DNA of 64,000 nt from an uncultured Caulobacterales bacterium (GTDB taxonomy: Bacteria > Pseudomonadota > Alphaproteobacteria > Caulobacterales > Maricaulaceae): assembly GCA_947503715.1 (NCBI GenBank), contig CANNER010000003.1:496001-560000 (forward strand), in the 5' to 3' direction. The stretch's first letter is position 1; each line of letters starts with the position of its first letter. A model generated the notes under the pieces. The model was not told the DNA's origin, did not search any database, and saw only the letters and a program-made list of their open reading frames with translations. Made by a program: the position numbers and the translations under genes. This document shows positions 25,787 through 34,574 of this stretch, piece by piece.

Positions 25787-26359
25787 CTAGCTATTGCCGT
25801 CATCACTTGGCAGCAAAACCTTATCCACGACGTGAACGACGCCATTGGATGTTTTGACATCAGCGATGGCAACAGAGGCTTTTCCGCCATTTTCGTCTTT
25901 GACATAGAGTTTGCCGTCCCAGAGTTTCGCCGTCAGAGTTGCACCAGCAACTGTCTGAACATCAACGGAACCGCCATTGGCTTCTGCGAGTGCTACAATA
26001 TCGGCAGCTTTCAACTTACCTGCAACGACATGTGCTGTCAGGATGTTGGTGAGCGCAGCCTTATTTTCGGGCTTCAACAATGTCTCCACTGTACCGTCTG
26101 GTAATGCGGCGAAGGCATCATTTGTCGGCGCGAATACCGTGAAGGGTCCAGGGCTGTTGAGTGTTTCCACAAGATCGGCCGCTTTTACGGCGGCGACGAG
26201 CGTGGACAGCGCTTCTGTGTTCATGGCTGCTTCAACGATGGTCGGCTTAGCTGCTTTTTCAGCCTTATAGCTGGATCCACCGGCAAAAGCTGGGGCGGCG
26301 GTTAGGGCGATGGACGCCGCACCAATTGTGGAAGCAGCGAGGATACGTAAGGTTTTCAT
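25787..26359 (-). CDS. secreted fasciclin (FAS1) domain protein
   Basis: A 190-aa exported protein with a Sec signal peptide (MKTLRILAASTIGAASIALT and cleavage after AFA) and one FAS1 domain (about 38-185). The FAS1 motifs are present: FTVFAPTNDAFAALP (H1/F1 box), LTAHVVAGKL, and NGVVHVVDKVLLP (H2 box). FAS1 domains mediate adhesion or matrix association. ATG 26359 is chosen because the signal peptide begins there and GAGAG stands about ten bases upstream; ATG/TTG codons further out would add a charged stretch before it. Confidence 0.9.
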   Translation of the reverse strand: MKTLRILAASTIGAASIALTAAPAFAGGSSYKAEKAAKPTIVEAAMNTEALSTLVAAVKAADLVETLNSPGPFTVFAPTNDAFAALPDGTVETLLKPENKAALTNILTAHVVAGKLKAADIVALAEANGGSVDVQTVAGATLTAKLWDGKLYVKDENGGKASVAIADVKTSNGVVHVVDKVLLPSDDGNS

Positions 26360-26526
26360 AATGTCACTCTCATTTATCGTCCTGAGCACAATAGATCAGG
26401 TTCATGTAAGAGCTACGCGCTGCAACCGTCGTTCAGATGTCGACCTCACGATCCCGTGACTGAACCTAACACGCGTTTAATCTTTGAGTTAGATGATGGT
26501 AAGAATTCTGCGACAGGCTGTCGCGA

Positions 26527-28110
26527 TTAGCTCCGATCCGCCTGCATCACGAGCTTCTTATAGTCGCGCAAATCCCCATCATAGCGTTTCGCTTTGCCGT
26601 TATTGACCAGCCAAAGTCGGTCCGCTGTGGCCTCTGCCAGATAAACATCATGTGTGATTAACAGGACTGCACCTGGAAAATCGTTCAATGCGTAAATAAG
26701 GGCTTCACGGCTATCAATATCCAGATGCGATGTGGGCTCATCAAGAATGAGAACATGGGGCTTGTCGATAGACATGAGGCCAAGCAGGAGACGCACTTTC
26801 TCTCCACCTGAGAGTTTTTCAACCTGTGTCTCAACTTTTTCGTGAGAGAAACCCATCTGCGCGGCTTTACTCCGCGCTTGGCTCTGCGCCGTTCCTTTGG
26901 GAAGCTTATTCGCGACATGGTCGAGAACGGTTTCACCTTCGGTCAATTCATCCAACTGGTCCTGCGAAAAATATCCGATCTTGAGACTTGGCGACGCCTT
27001 ACGATCACCTGTCATGAGCGGGAGTCGTTGCGCGATTGATTTGACGAGGGTCGTCTTGCCCTGCCCGTTTGCGCCAACAATCGCAACGCGGTCATCCGGG
27101 TCCAGACGCAAGGTCACTTTGCTGAGAATTTTCGCATCTTCGCCATAACCCAAGTCCGCATTTTCCAACTGCAACATGGGCGGCGCCAACTTGCCCTTGG
27201 GTTCAGGGAAATTAAAAGGCGTTGTACGCTCCGCAATCGGAATCGCGATGTCCTGCATCTTTTCCAGCATTTTCACACGGGACTGGGCCTGTTTGGCTTT
27301 CGAGGCTTTGGCTTTAAAGCGATCCACGAAGGCTTGGAGATGTTCTTTCTCCTTATCCTGCTTGATCTTCTGCGCTGTCAGTTGCGCCGTTTTCGCTGCC
27401 CGCAAGGTCATCCAGTCGTCATAGCCCCCGGGTGTCAACATGAGTTCCTGATGTTCCAACGCCAAAGTATGCGTAACGGATCGATTGAGCATTTCGCGGT
27501 CATGGCTGACCATAATGACAGTATGCGGATATTTCTGGATATAGCCCTCCAGCCAAGCCGCGCCTTCGAGGTCGAGATAGTTGGTCGGCTCGTCGAGTAA
27601 CAGCACATCCGGTTCACTGACAAGGACGCCCGCAATCGCGGCGCGCATCCGCCAGCCGCCGGAAAACTCCTTCGTCGCCCGGTGGAAATCCTCTTGCTTA
27701 AAGCCGAGGCCCGCCAACACAATGGCGGCGCGTGTATCGGCATTCCACGCATCCATATCCGTCAGACGTTCATAGATTTCACCCAGCTTGTCCGGATCGG
27801 TCTCCGTCTCGGACGCTTTCATCAGTTTCGCACGTTCCGTATCAGCGGCGAGAACGACATCCATAATCGTATCATCGGTCGCGGCAACTTCCTGTGCGAC
27901 CCAGCCGAGTCGGGCGCCTTTGTTCAGTTTAATGGAGGCGTCCTTAGTCGGTTCTTCAATTTCTTCACGGATGAGGCGTAACAGTGTCGACTTACCCGTA
28001 CCATTGCGACCAATCAGGCCAACCTTCCAGCCACCCGCAATAAAGGCGGTCGCCTTACGGAACAGCGGACGGCCCTGTACGGCATAGTCGAGATCAGAAA
28101 TAGCTAACAT
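26527..28110 (-). CDS. ABC-F family ATPase (ribosome-associated, YheS/Uup-like)
   Basis: A soluble protein of 527 aa with two fused ABC domains and no membrane segment. Domain 1 has GRNGTGKST, FSGGW and LLLDEPTNYLD; domain 2 has GANGQGKTT, LSGGEK and LILDEPTSHLD. The linker between them (about 225-300, rich in Lys/Gln) is the P-site tRNA interaction motif region of ABC-F translation factors. It is shorter at the C-terminus than E. coli YheS. The likely role is relief of stalled ribosomes. It stands alone between the fasciclin and ribA genes. Confidence 0.9.
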   Translation of the reverse strand: MLAISDLDYAVQGRPLFRKATAFIAGGWKVGLIGRNGTGKSTLLRLIREEIEEPTKDASIKLNKGARLGWVAQEVAATDDTIMDVVLAADTERAKLMKASETETDPDKLGEIYERLTDMDAWNADTRAAIVLAGLGFKQEDFHRATKEFSGGWRMRAAIAGVLVSEPDVLLLDEPTNYLDLEGAAWLEGYIQKYPHTVIMVSHDREMLNRSVTHTLALEHQELMLTPGGYDDWMTLRAAKTAQLTAQKIKQDKEKEHLQAFVDRFKAKASKAKQAQSRVKMLEKMQDIAIPIAERTTPFNFPEPKGKLAPPMLQLENADLGYGEDAKILSKVTLRLDPDDRVAIVGANGQGKTTLVKSIAQRLPLMTGDRKASPSLKIGYFSQDQLDELTEGETVLDHVANKLPKGTAQSQARSKAAQMGFSHEKVETQVEKLSGGEKVRLLLGLMSIDKPHVLILDEPTSHLDIDSREALIYALNDFPGAVLLITHDVYLAEATADRLWLVNNGKAKRYDGDLRDYKKLVMQADRS

Positions 28111-28185
28111 GCGCGCTCCCCTAAGGGGGTGCTCACGAAAGGCAAGGCCTTAGCCTGCTAAAATTCTAACAGAATGGGTTTAAGC

Positions 28186-28836
28186 TTATATGGATATGGT
28201 ATGGTTCGAAACCTGAACTTTTGCACTTAAGTATTTTTTATTGTGAGGGTTCAGATATGCCGATGTGGGCGTTTGAACGACATTCACCCACTCACCGATT
28301 TGTGTCGTTTTTTCAGGATTATTCGTCATGAGACGAACTTTATCTACGCCTAAACACGTAAGCATTTGCCCTGCCGCCGTATAATCCCGCAGGTCATTTT
28401 CGAAACCAAGAGACTTGTTGGCTTCAAACGTATCCATACCCTGATCTTGCAAGGCGTAGGCCTCAAGCTTGTTGTAAAGTCCAATTCCGCGACCTTCCTG
28501 CCTCATATAGACTAAGACGCCTCCTTGCTCACTCAAAATATGTATCGCCTCATTGAGTTGCGGGCCACAATCGCACCTCAAAGAGCCGAAGACATCGCCC
28601 GTTAAGCACTCTGAATGTACTCTGACGAGAGGCCTCTCTATCGAATTTATATCTCCGAAATAAATGGCAAAATGCTCTTTACCATCTACTAGACCATCAA
28701 AACTAACGACTGTTCCCACAACACCTTCGGGCATAGGAACTTTTACCGCTGTCTTTACTGTACATTGCTTTGCTTTGGCAGTTTCAGACACTATTTTTCC
28801 ATTCAGTGAAAATATTTGCGATTTTGGTTTTTGCAC
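28186..28836 (-). CDS. ribA: GTP cyclohydrolase II
   Basis: Converts GTP to the first riboflavin precursor, releasing formate and pyrophosphate. At 216 aa it has the zinc-site spacing HSECLTGDVFGSLRCDCGPQ (three Cys near residues 76, 87 and 89), the RQEGRGIGL segment with catalytic residues, and LMTNNPEKTTQI near 170. It is the short stand-alone type, not fused to RibB. No other riboflavin gene is in the window and I find no FMN riboswitch upstream. The gene and its upstream region are clearly more A+T-rich than the ABC-F gene beside it, which hints at horizontal acquisition. Confidence 0.92.
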   Translation of the reverse strand: MQKPKSQIFSLNGKIVSETAKAKQCTVKTAVKVPMPEGVVGTVVSFDGLVDGKEHFAIYFGDINSIERPLVRVHSECLTGDVFGSLRCDCGPQLNEAIHILSEQGGVLVYMRQEGRGIGLYNKLEAYALQDQGMDTFEANKSLGFENDLRDYTAAGQMLTCLGVDKVRLMTNNPEKTTQIGEWVNVVQTPTSAYLNPHNKKYLSAKVQVSNHTISI

Positions 28837-29018
28837 GATGCGCTGTATTTTACATACATACGCAAGACGGAAAGGCGTAGAAGCTAAGTTTACAATTAAA
28901 CTTCAACCTCACTACGATTTTGTGTGCGGGTAGCACCACTCTCATCTTTCAATCAATTGGAATTATCAGAGCTTTGAATAATGAATAGGGCCTTATCACT
29001 TTGATAAATAGGTGCCGC

Positions 29019-30746
29019 CTATCGTGAATTTTGATTTTTCCGCTGCTCCAGCTGCCATTCATAGAGTGACCTCGTTTGAGGCTCCTCTCCCAGTAAGGCG
29101 ATGCTCGGTCGGGGGCGGTAATCGACAATCACATCACGATTGCCCCATATCCCAATCAACCTTGCATCGGGTCCTTCGGCCAATCCTTCTGCGGTTAGAA
29201 TTTCATCTCGGCTCATGCCGGACTTCACTCTAAGTTCCAGATTATAAGTCGTATTAAAGCGTCCATGACCCGGCTGCCAATAGCCCGCCCCGCTGCCGTC
29301 CCAAACCGGATAAGTCGCTGTCTCGCTCTTCGAATCAATGTCTAAGTGAAAGACAGTTTGGTCAAACAGATTTTGATGATTGGAGCCGGCATGCTGGTCC
29401 AATGTAGGCTGCTGGAGAACCTCACTCCGCAGAAAGACTGTTTTTGTGGATTGCGTATTGACAGTCAGCGCATGTCGCACACGATTACGGACAGTTAGAT
29501 CAGAAATGAGAACATTATGAACATTACCAGCGTGGACCGAGTAATGCGCCTCGCGCTGCCCTGTTGTCGTAATATTATCGATCGTCAAATTCGCACTCCC
29601 ATAGGACAGGATACCGCTATCGGCATTGTGAATCGTGATGTCTCGCGCCCAGCTATGCATCGCACCCGCGAAATAAATGGCATTAAATCCCTGTTCCAGA
29701 TGATGACCGAAACTGACCCCGTCGGGGAAAGTAAAGGCGACATCTTCAATCCCAACATTTTTCAGAGGTGACCAATCGACGAGACTAGCAGGAATGTCTT
29801 TTGAAATCGGGTGAAGGAGCGGGTCAGCCAAAGTTACCACTTTATCCGAAATATCTGCGATGAGTGTTTTCTGTCGGACGAGACCGCGTTCAGGGAAGCT
29901 CCAATGGTGAGAGCCGACCTTTAAATCCGTCTCGCCATAAAGAGTTTGAATAATACCGCCCTCTTCACCGTCGCGAGAATACCAAACCAGTTCGACATCA
30001 TCACCGATGCTCAGGCGCGTTGTGTCCGCCACGTCTAAATTCAGTTGCCCTCTTTTCCCGGAGATCGCCTCTGCCAAGACCGTATCCGGACGATCTAATT
30101 CTTCCAGATAGGCTGCGGCCCTGTAATCTTTCGGGCCAATCCAGAAGAACCCGCCCGTCCAACTATAATCAGAAAATTGGCGTTCTATATTACGATCAGG
30201 CTCACGCTGCACTTTTTTAAAGCGAATAAGATAGTCGTGGATTTCATCAAATTTACCCTTTGTATCGATCATCGAGAGCGGTCGGGGAATGTGAATTTCT
30301 GTTCCGCCAGCGCCACTGCCCATACCGCGCAAAACGATGTTCGAGCGAGAAATTGGAATAATTTCAGAAATTTCAATCCGGCCCGCTGGTAATTCAATCA
30401 AAACTTGCCCGGCTATTTTATTGGCCTGCTCCATTAAGGCGAGGAATGCTTTTGAATCGTCCTTACCGTCATTCGGTATGATATCAAATTCTGTCGCTTT
30501 CAGTCGGGTCGCGTCAGAAAAATCGGGAATATCCTTCACGCCATAACCATATCCCGCATAAGAATAGTCAGGCATAAAAACAGCCTGATCTCCATCGTCA
30601 AACGTGACTGTGGGCGGTAGACCTGCCGAGAGACCGTCTTCTAAAATTTGAGCAAAAGAATTTTCAAATCCGCCTAGTGCCCCAATACAGCAAGCTGCAG
30701 AAAGCCCAATATTTTTCAAACAATTTTTCATAGTCTTTAACCGCAT
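29019..30746 (-). CDS. secreted right-handed beta-helix protein, candidate polysaccharide lyase/hydrolase
   Basis: A 575-aa exported protein. A signal peptide (about 1-32, CLKNIGLSAACCIGALGGF ... SFAQ) precedes an N-terminal region with DIIPNDGKDDSKAFLALMEQ (about 87-106), the Pectate_lyase_3/GH28-like opening. Repeated coil-like segments follow (NIVLRGMG, NVGIEDVAFTF, WARDITIHNADSGI, NLTIDNITTTG, NVLISDLTVRN), typical of a parallel beta-helix. I cannot place it in a numbered lyase family. It heads a uronate-catabolism locus and its promoter carries the shared ACCGGTGTCA palindrome, so I infer that it depolymerises an acidic polysaccharide in the periplasm or outside. Catalytic residues are unassigned. 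Confidence 0.72.
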   Translation of the reverse strand: MRLKTMKNCLKNIGLSAACCIGALGGFENSFAQILEDGLSAGLPPTVTFDDGDQAVFMPDYSYAGYGYGVKDIPDFSDATRLKATEFDIIPNDGKDDSKAFLALMEQANKIAGQVLIELPAGRIEISEIIPISRSNIVLRGMGSGAGGTEIHIPRPLSMIDTKGKFDEIHDYLIRFKKVQREPDRNIERQFSDYSWTGGFFWIGPKDYRAAAYLEELDRPDTVLAEAISGKRGQLNLDVADTTRLSIGDDVELVWYSRDGEEGGIIQTLYGETDLKVGSHHWSFPERGLVRQKTLIADISDKVVTLADPLLHPISKDIPASLVDWSPLKNVGIEDVAFTFPDGVSFGHHLEQGFNAIYFAGAMHSWARDITIHNADSGILSYGSANLTIDNITTTGQREAHYSVHAGNVHNVLISDLTVRNRVRHALTVNTQSTKTVFLRSEVLQQPTLDQHAGSNHQNLFDQTVFHLDIDSKSETATYPVWDGSGAGYWQPGHGRFNTTYNLELRVKSGMSRDEILTAEGLAEGPDARLIGIWGNRDVIVDYRPRPSIALLGEEPQTRSLYEWQLEQRKNQNSR

Positions 30747-30766
30747 ACTTATACCCTAATTCTATA

Positions 30767-30782
30767 TTGCCACCGGTGTCAA
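30767..30782. promoter_or_regulatory. LacI-type operator, site 1
   Basis: TTGCCACC-GGTGTCAA is a 16-bp palindrome with 7 of 8 symmetric pairs centred on ACCGGT. It lies 20 bp before the beta-helix gene start and 100 bp before the divergent hydratase gene. The core ACCGGTGTCA recurs at 33.7 and 37.4 kb in front of functionally linked genes. On the minus strand it contains TTGACA, a possible -35 box. Confidence 0.65.
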
Positions 30783-30882
30783 ATTCAGCATGATGGGTTC
30801 AAGAGAGCCTTTGTTTTGATATTGCTATCCTTACATCTCGTAGGACTGTACGCGTAAAATCTGACAGAAAGTAGAACACAGC

Positions 30883-31725
30883 ATGACACATCCAGTTTCT
30901 CAATCTCAAAGCCCGGATATTGCCGATATCTCGGCGCGTCTTCGGTCTGCCCGCTTATCAGCAACCGCCCTTGCAGATTTCCCAGGTATCATTCCAACGA
31001 CGCATGAGCAGGCTTATGCTGTGCAAAACCTATCCATAGATAAATGGCCGGATACGCTTGTCGGCTTTAAGGTTGGTGGAATTCCACCTCACTTTAGGGA
31101 CCAATTTGGCGCTAATTGGTTGGCTGGTCCCGTTTTCTCTAGAAATGTATATTCAATTACCGATGGCGAAACGGCCGATGTCGAAGTCTTCCCAGGTGGG
31201 TTTGCGGCCTATGAAGCGGAATGGGTCTTCACACTGGCCAATATTGACTGGTCGCGGACAGAGCCCTTCTCGTTAGAGGATGCAAAAGCTGCGATCTCCA
31301 GTGTGAATATCGGCACGGAAATCGCGAGTAGCCCGATGCCAATGGTCAATGATTTGGGCCCGGGCTCAATCATTAGTGACTTTGGCAATAACAGTTCCGT
31401 TTGGATTGGCCCGGCAGCTGACCTATCAGTCCTAGATAGACTGGATGAAGCCACCGTTTCAGTTGATATTGATGGACAGAGAATCGGGACCGCGACGACC
31501 AACCCGGGCGAAAACGGGCCATTAGGTGCAGTCCGGTTCCTGTTAAATCATTTGCAAACGCGGCAGGATCAAATCGAATTACCTGAAAAAATTCTCGTGT
31601 CTTCCGGTGCCGTCACAGGAGTGCATTCCGCCGCGATTGGCAGCACGGGCCTGATGACATTCGAGGGATTGGGACGCTTTGGCCTAAACATGATACCCAA
31701 AAAAGCTGAACCATCGGTGGTTTGA
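30883..31725 (+). CDS. 2-keto-4-pentenoate hydratase/FAH-like family enzyme
   Basis: A 280-aa enzyme of the MhpD group in the fumarylacetoacetate hydrolase superfamily. Visible features are GFKVGG near residue 62, the AYEAEWVF segment near 108 containing the E-x-E metal ligands, an S-x-N-I-G-T-E-I-A strand, and GPLGAVRFLLNHL followed by LVSSGAVTG near the end, as in 2-keto-4-pentenoate hydratases. It would need a divalent metal and act on a 2-keto acid. Its place, divergent from the beta-helix gene across a shared operator, suggests a step on a uronate-derived keto acid, which I cannot specify. The LacI gene follows after 73 bp. Confidence 0.75.
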   Translation: MTHPVSQSQSPDIADISARLRSARLSATALADFPGIIPTTHEQAYAVQNLSIDKWPDTLVGFKVGGIPPHFRDQFGANWLAGPVFSRNVYSITDGETADVEVFPGGFAAYEAEWVFTLANIDWSRTEPFSLEDAKAAISSVNIGTEIASSPMPMVNDLGPGSIISDFGNNSSVWIGPAADLSVLDRLDEATVSVDIDGQRIGTATTNPGENGPLGAVRFLLNHLQTRQDQIELPEKILVSSGAVTGVHSAAIGSTGLMTFEGLGRFGLNMIPKKAEPSVV

Positions 31726-31798
31726 TCTGCATCAATGCGGATCGCTCAAACCCTCTCTGACATTGCCTCGAACCTGTTTTTAGAGGCATACTGATAGC

Positions 31799-32902
31799 AT
31801 GACTGAAGGGAACATAGACAAACGCTTAGGCGATAAAAACAATCGCCTGAGTGAGGCCGTGCGTCTTGCAAAGCTATGGAAAGAGCAATCCAAGGGCCGC
31901 AAAGCGACAATCAATGATATCGCTAAAATCGCTGGTGTTTCTAAAAAAACGATATCTCGCATTATAAATGATAGCCCCTCGGTGAGTGAGACAACGCGGT
32001 CCGCTGTCAAAGAGATCATGAACGACTTGGGATATATCCCAAATCCACAGGCCCGCGGTTTAAATTTCAGTCACGCCTTTCTGATCGGGCTGATCTACGA
32101 CAATCCGAACCCGCAATATGTGGTGACATCGCAGGAAGGCATGCTGGATGTTCTGAAGCCCACAGAATACGAACTCCTCGTTCATCCTTGCGACAGGGCT
32201 GCGCCGGATTTTATTGAAAAGATAAGGGATTTTATTCAACGTCAAAGACTTTACGGAGTCGTCCTGACACCGTCTGTCTCCGAGGACGAGGCGCTAGCTG
32301 CAATGCTCCAAGACATAGAGTGTCGCCACATTCGAATTGCCTCAGTGGAGCTTGGAAAACCTGAACATATGCTCGTCACCCATGACGCGGTGGGCGCGCA
32401 ACAGGCGGCCCGGCACCTTATTGAATTAGGCCACAAGACAATCGGATATCTGAGCGGTCGTCCAAGTTTTAGATCTAGTCAAGAACGTCAGAGGGGTTTG
32501 GAAGCCGGACTGGCAGCGGTTAATTTATCGCTCGACCCTCATTATATCGTCGAAGGTGATTACAAGTTCGAGAGCGGCCTCTCTGCCGTTGAAAAATTTT
32601 TCGACTTACCCGTGCCGCCAACGGCTGTTTTCTGCGCCAATGACCAAATGGCGGCGGGGTTTTTACAAGGCTTAAGACTTTCCGGACGCCAGGCGCCAGA
32701 TGACATATCTGTTGTGGGATATGATGATTTTCGCGTTGCCCAAAATGTTTGGCCGCGGTTAACGACCATCCATACGCCAACACTAGAATTTGCGAGAATT
32801 GCCGCCTACCGCCTCTTGGAAAAGCCAATACCGGAGAATTTGCAGGACTATAAAGCCCCTTGGTTAGTCGTCAGAGATTCGACGGGAGCACCACGAATAT
32901 AA
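31799..32902 (+). CDS. LacI family transcriptional regulator
   Basis: A 367-aa LacI/GalR regulator. After an unusual 35-residue N-terminal extension, the helix-turn-helix and hinge helix lie near 36-90: ATINDIAKIAGVSKKTISRI and SETTRSAVKEIMNDLGYIPN. The periplasmic-binding-like effector domain follows (FLIGLIYDNPNPQYV, GVVLTPSVSEDEAL, HKTIGYLSGRPSFRSSQER, AVFCANDQMAAGFL, ISVVGYDDF). It is embedded among the uronate genes and three ACCGGTGTCA palindromes stand before them, so I infer that it represses this regulon and is released by a pathway intermediate. No such operator stands directly in front of its own gene. Confidence 0.92.
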   Translation: MTEGNIDKRLGDKNNRLSEAVRLAKLWKEQSKGRKATINDIAKIAGVSKKTISRIINDSPSVSETTRSAVKEIMNDLGYIPNPQARGLNFSHAFLIGLIYDNPNPQYVVTSQEGMLDVLKPTEYELLVHPCDRAAPDFIEKIRDFIQRQRLYGVVLTPSVSEDEALAAMLQDIECRHIRIASVELGKPEHMLVTHDAVGAQQAARHLIELGHKTIGYLSGRPSFRSSQERQRGLEAGLAAVNLSLDPHYIVEGDYKFESGLSAVEKFFDLPVPPTAVFCANDQMAAGFLQGLRLSGRQAPDDISVVGYDDFRVAQNVWPRLTTIHTPTLEFARIAAYRLLEKPIPENLQDYKAPWLVVRDSTGAPRI

Positions 32903-32949
32903 GTATGGCAGCCCTGACATAATTCAGAGCCGCATTACTTTACAAATAA

Positions 32950-33585
32950 TTACAGTAAGCCACGCAGGTATTCGGCCATTTCGTCATCTTGGCAGTTGGG
33001 GAAGAAGAGCTCAGAGAACTTCTCGCCTGCGATTGTCGTTTTGAGGAGATCCTGATCCACATTTTTCAAGACAGTCATCATATCATGTGTACAGGCCGCC
33101 TTCATATCTTTCAGGATATTCCGGTTCTTAGCCATAATTTCCGCACGTTCCTTGGGATATCCAACGCCGCGTTTGACCTCAAAGAGTTTCCGGTAACAAT
33201 CTTGAAGGTTCAGCTCTGCCGCCCAACCAAAGCCTTTAGCATAAGGCATGGAGATCGCATTCCCGTCATTGATTTGACCAAAAAGGAAAGCATCTGTTGG
33301 GTCGATAACCAATCCACAGAAGACGCCCGGCACTGCATTACAGGCCAACATGGAACCCATACCGGTCCCGCAACCCGTGACAACAAAATCCGCCGCTTTT
33401 GAATTCAGAAGAATACCCGCCAAAATCCCGTTCATTACATAAGTCAGCTGCGCATCATCATCAGCGCCATACATACCATAATGATGAACTTCGTCCCCCA
33501 GAGGTTCAGCGACACTTGTCAGCGCCTTGTGCACAATAGAACTTTTCGAGGCTTGGCTGTTTTCAACAATAAGGGCAATTTTCAT
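32950..33585 (-). CDS. dhuI: RpiB/LacAB-fold uronate isomerase, DhuI-type
   Basis: The product (211 aa) has the RpiB/LacA/LacB fold but matches DhuI, the 4-deoxy-L-threo-5-hexosulose-uronate ketol-isomerase first characterised in streptococci. The traits I recognise are KIALIVENSQASKSS at the start, VVTGCGTGMGSMLA near residue 68, DPTDAFLFGQINDGNA, PYAKGFGWAAEL near 114, and FFPNCQDDEMAEYL at the end. DhuI turns the spontaneously opened unsaturated uronate into a diketo acid, the job done by KduI elsewhere. The adjacent divergent kduD-like gene performs the next step, supporting the call. The substrate polymer is not identified. Confidence 0.8.
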   Translation of the reverse strand: MKIALIVENSQASKSSIVHKALTSVAEPLGDEVHHYGMYGADDDAQLTYVMNGILAGILLNSKAADFVVTGCGTGMGSMLACNAVPGVFCGLVIDPTDAFLFGQINDGNAISMPYAKGFGWAAELNLQDCYRKLFEVKRGVGYPKERAEIMAKNRNILKDMKAACTHDMMTVLKNVDQDLLKTTIAGEKFSELFFPNCQDDEMAEYLRGLL

Positions 33586-33674
33586 GGCGGTACGTGTCCT
33601 TTATAATGGCAAAATAATTCAGGAAGGTCATTGATCCTCGTAAATTACAAAGATTTGCTTGAGCTCTGATTTGA

Positions 33675-33695
33675 TATAAAGGTAACCGGTGTCAT
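33675..33695. promoter_or_regulatory. -10 box and LacI-type operator, site 2
   Basis: TATAAA at 33675-33680 is directly followed by GGTAACCGGTGTCAT (33681-33695), the same 15-mer as at 37384. It lies between the divergent dhuI and kduD-like genes. The position just after a -10 box is a classical site for repression. Dyad symmetry about ACCGGT is 5 of 8. Confidence 0.65.
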
Positions 33696-33782
33696 TCACT
33701 GTCGCAAGACATATCTCATTTCGGAATGCAGATGTATCTTATGGCACTTCAATGTCTGACGAATCCATAGGAGACACTTCGC

Positions 33783-34541
33783 ATGAAACATCCATTTGAC
33801 CTTTCTGGTAAGACAGCCCTTGTTACCGGTGCGAATACCGGCCTTGGCCAAGGCATGGCCGTCGCCCTCGCAAAAGCGGGTGCAGATATTGTCCTTGTTG
33901 GACGGTCCGCTCCGACGGAGACACTGGCCGCAATCAAGGCTGCAGGCCAGAAGGCTTATGATATCCGGGCCGACCTCATAGAGACGGCCGCTGCTAAAAC
34001 TGCGCTGGCCGAGGCCGTCGAAATCGCAGGACAAGTTGATGTTCTCGTCAATAATGCCGGCATCATTCGGCGGAATGATGCTGTTGACTTCAGTGAAGAC
34101 GATTGGGACGCCGTTATGGATGTGAATTTGAAAAACCTCTTCTTCCTCTCGCAGGCTTTTGCCAATCATTGTATTGGCCGCAAAGCGCCCGGCAAGATTG
34201 TTAACATCGCTTCCATGCTGTCATTTCAAGGCGGCATTCGCGTGGCCTCATATACGGCGTCAAAATCCGGTGTGATGGGCCTCACACGCTTGATGGCGAA
34301 TGAGTGGGCACATCACGGGATCAATGCCAATGCCATCGCACCGGGCTATTTTGCGACGAATAATACGGCAGCCCTACAAGCGGATGAGGATCGGAATGCG
34401 GCCATTCTCGGCCGAATACCAGCGGGTCATTGGGGCAAACCGGAAGAACTAGGCGGTGCAGTTGTTTTTCTCGCCTCGGCGGCGTCCAATTATGTGCACG
34501 GTATCACATTACCCGTAGATGGTGGCTGGCTCGCACGATAG
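33783..34541 (+). CDS. kduD: 2-dehydro-3-deoxy-D-gluconate 5-dehydrogenase (KduD/DhuD, SDR family)
   Basis: A classical short-chain dehydrogenase of 252 aa: TGANTGLGQG (cofactor loop, 15-24), NNAGIIRR near 88-95, the catalytic Ser in NIASMLSFQGG and Y-T-A-S-K near residue 155. The NNAGIIRR and FQGGIRVASYTASK segments are characteristic of KduD. It reduces the diketo acid made by DhuI/KduI to 2-keto-3-deoxygluconate (KDG). AGGAGA stands nine bases before ATG 33783. KDG kinase and KDPG aldolase, needed to finish the route, are outside the window. Confidence 0.9.
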   Translation: MKHPFDLSGKTALVTGANTGLGQGMAVALAKAGADIVLVGRSAPTETLAAIKAAGQKAYDIRADLIETAAAKTALAEAVEIAGQVDVLVNNAGIIRRNDAVDFSEDDWDAVMDVNLKNLFFLSQAFANHCIGRKAPGKIVNIASMLSFQGGIRVASYTASKSGVMGLTRLMANEWAHHGINANAIAPGYFATNNTAALQADEDRNAAILGRIPAGHWGKPEELGGAVVFLASAASNYVHGITLPVDGGWLAR

Positions 34542-34574
34542 AAGCATAAGGGCTGTCGAACTGGCGGTCTCGGC

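Noticed and set aside
28837-29018. FMN riboswitch in front of ribA
   Set aside because: The conserved RFN elements are not visible in the short A+T-rich leader.
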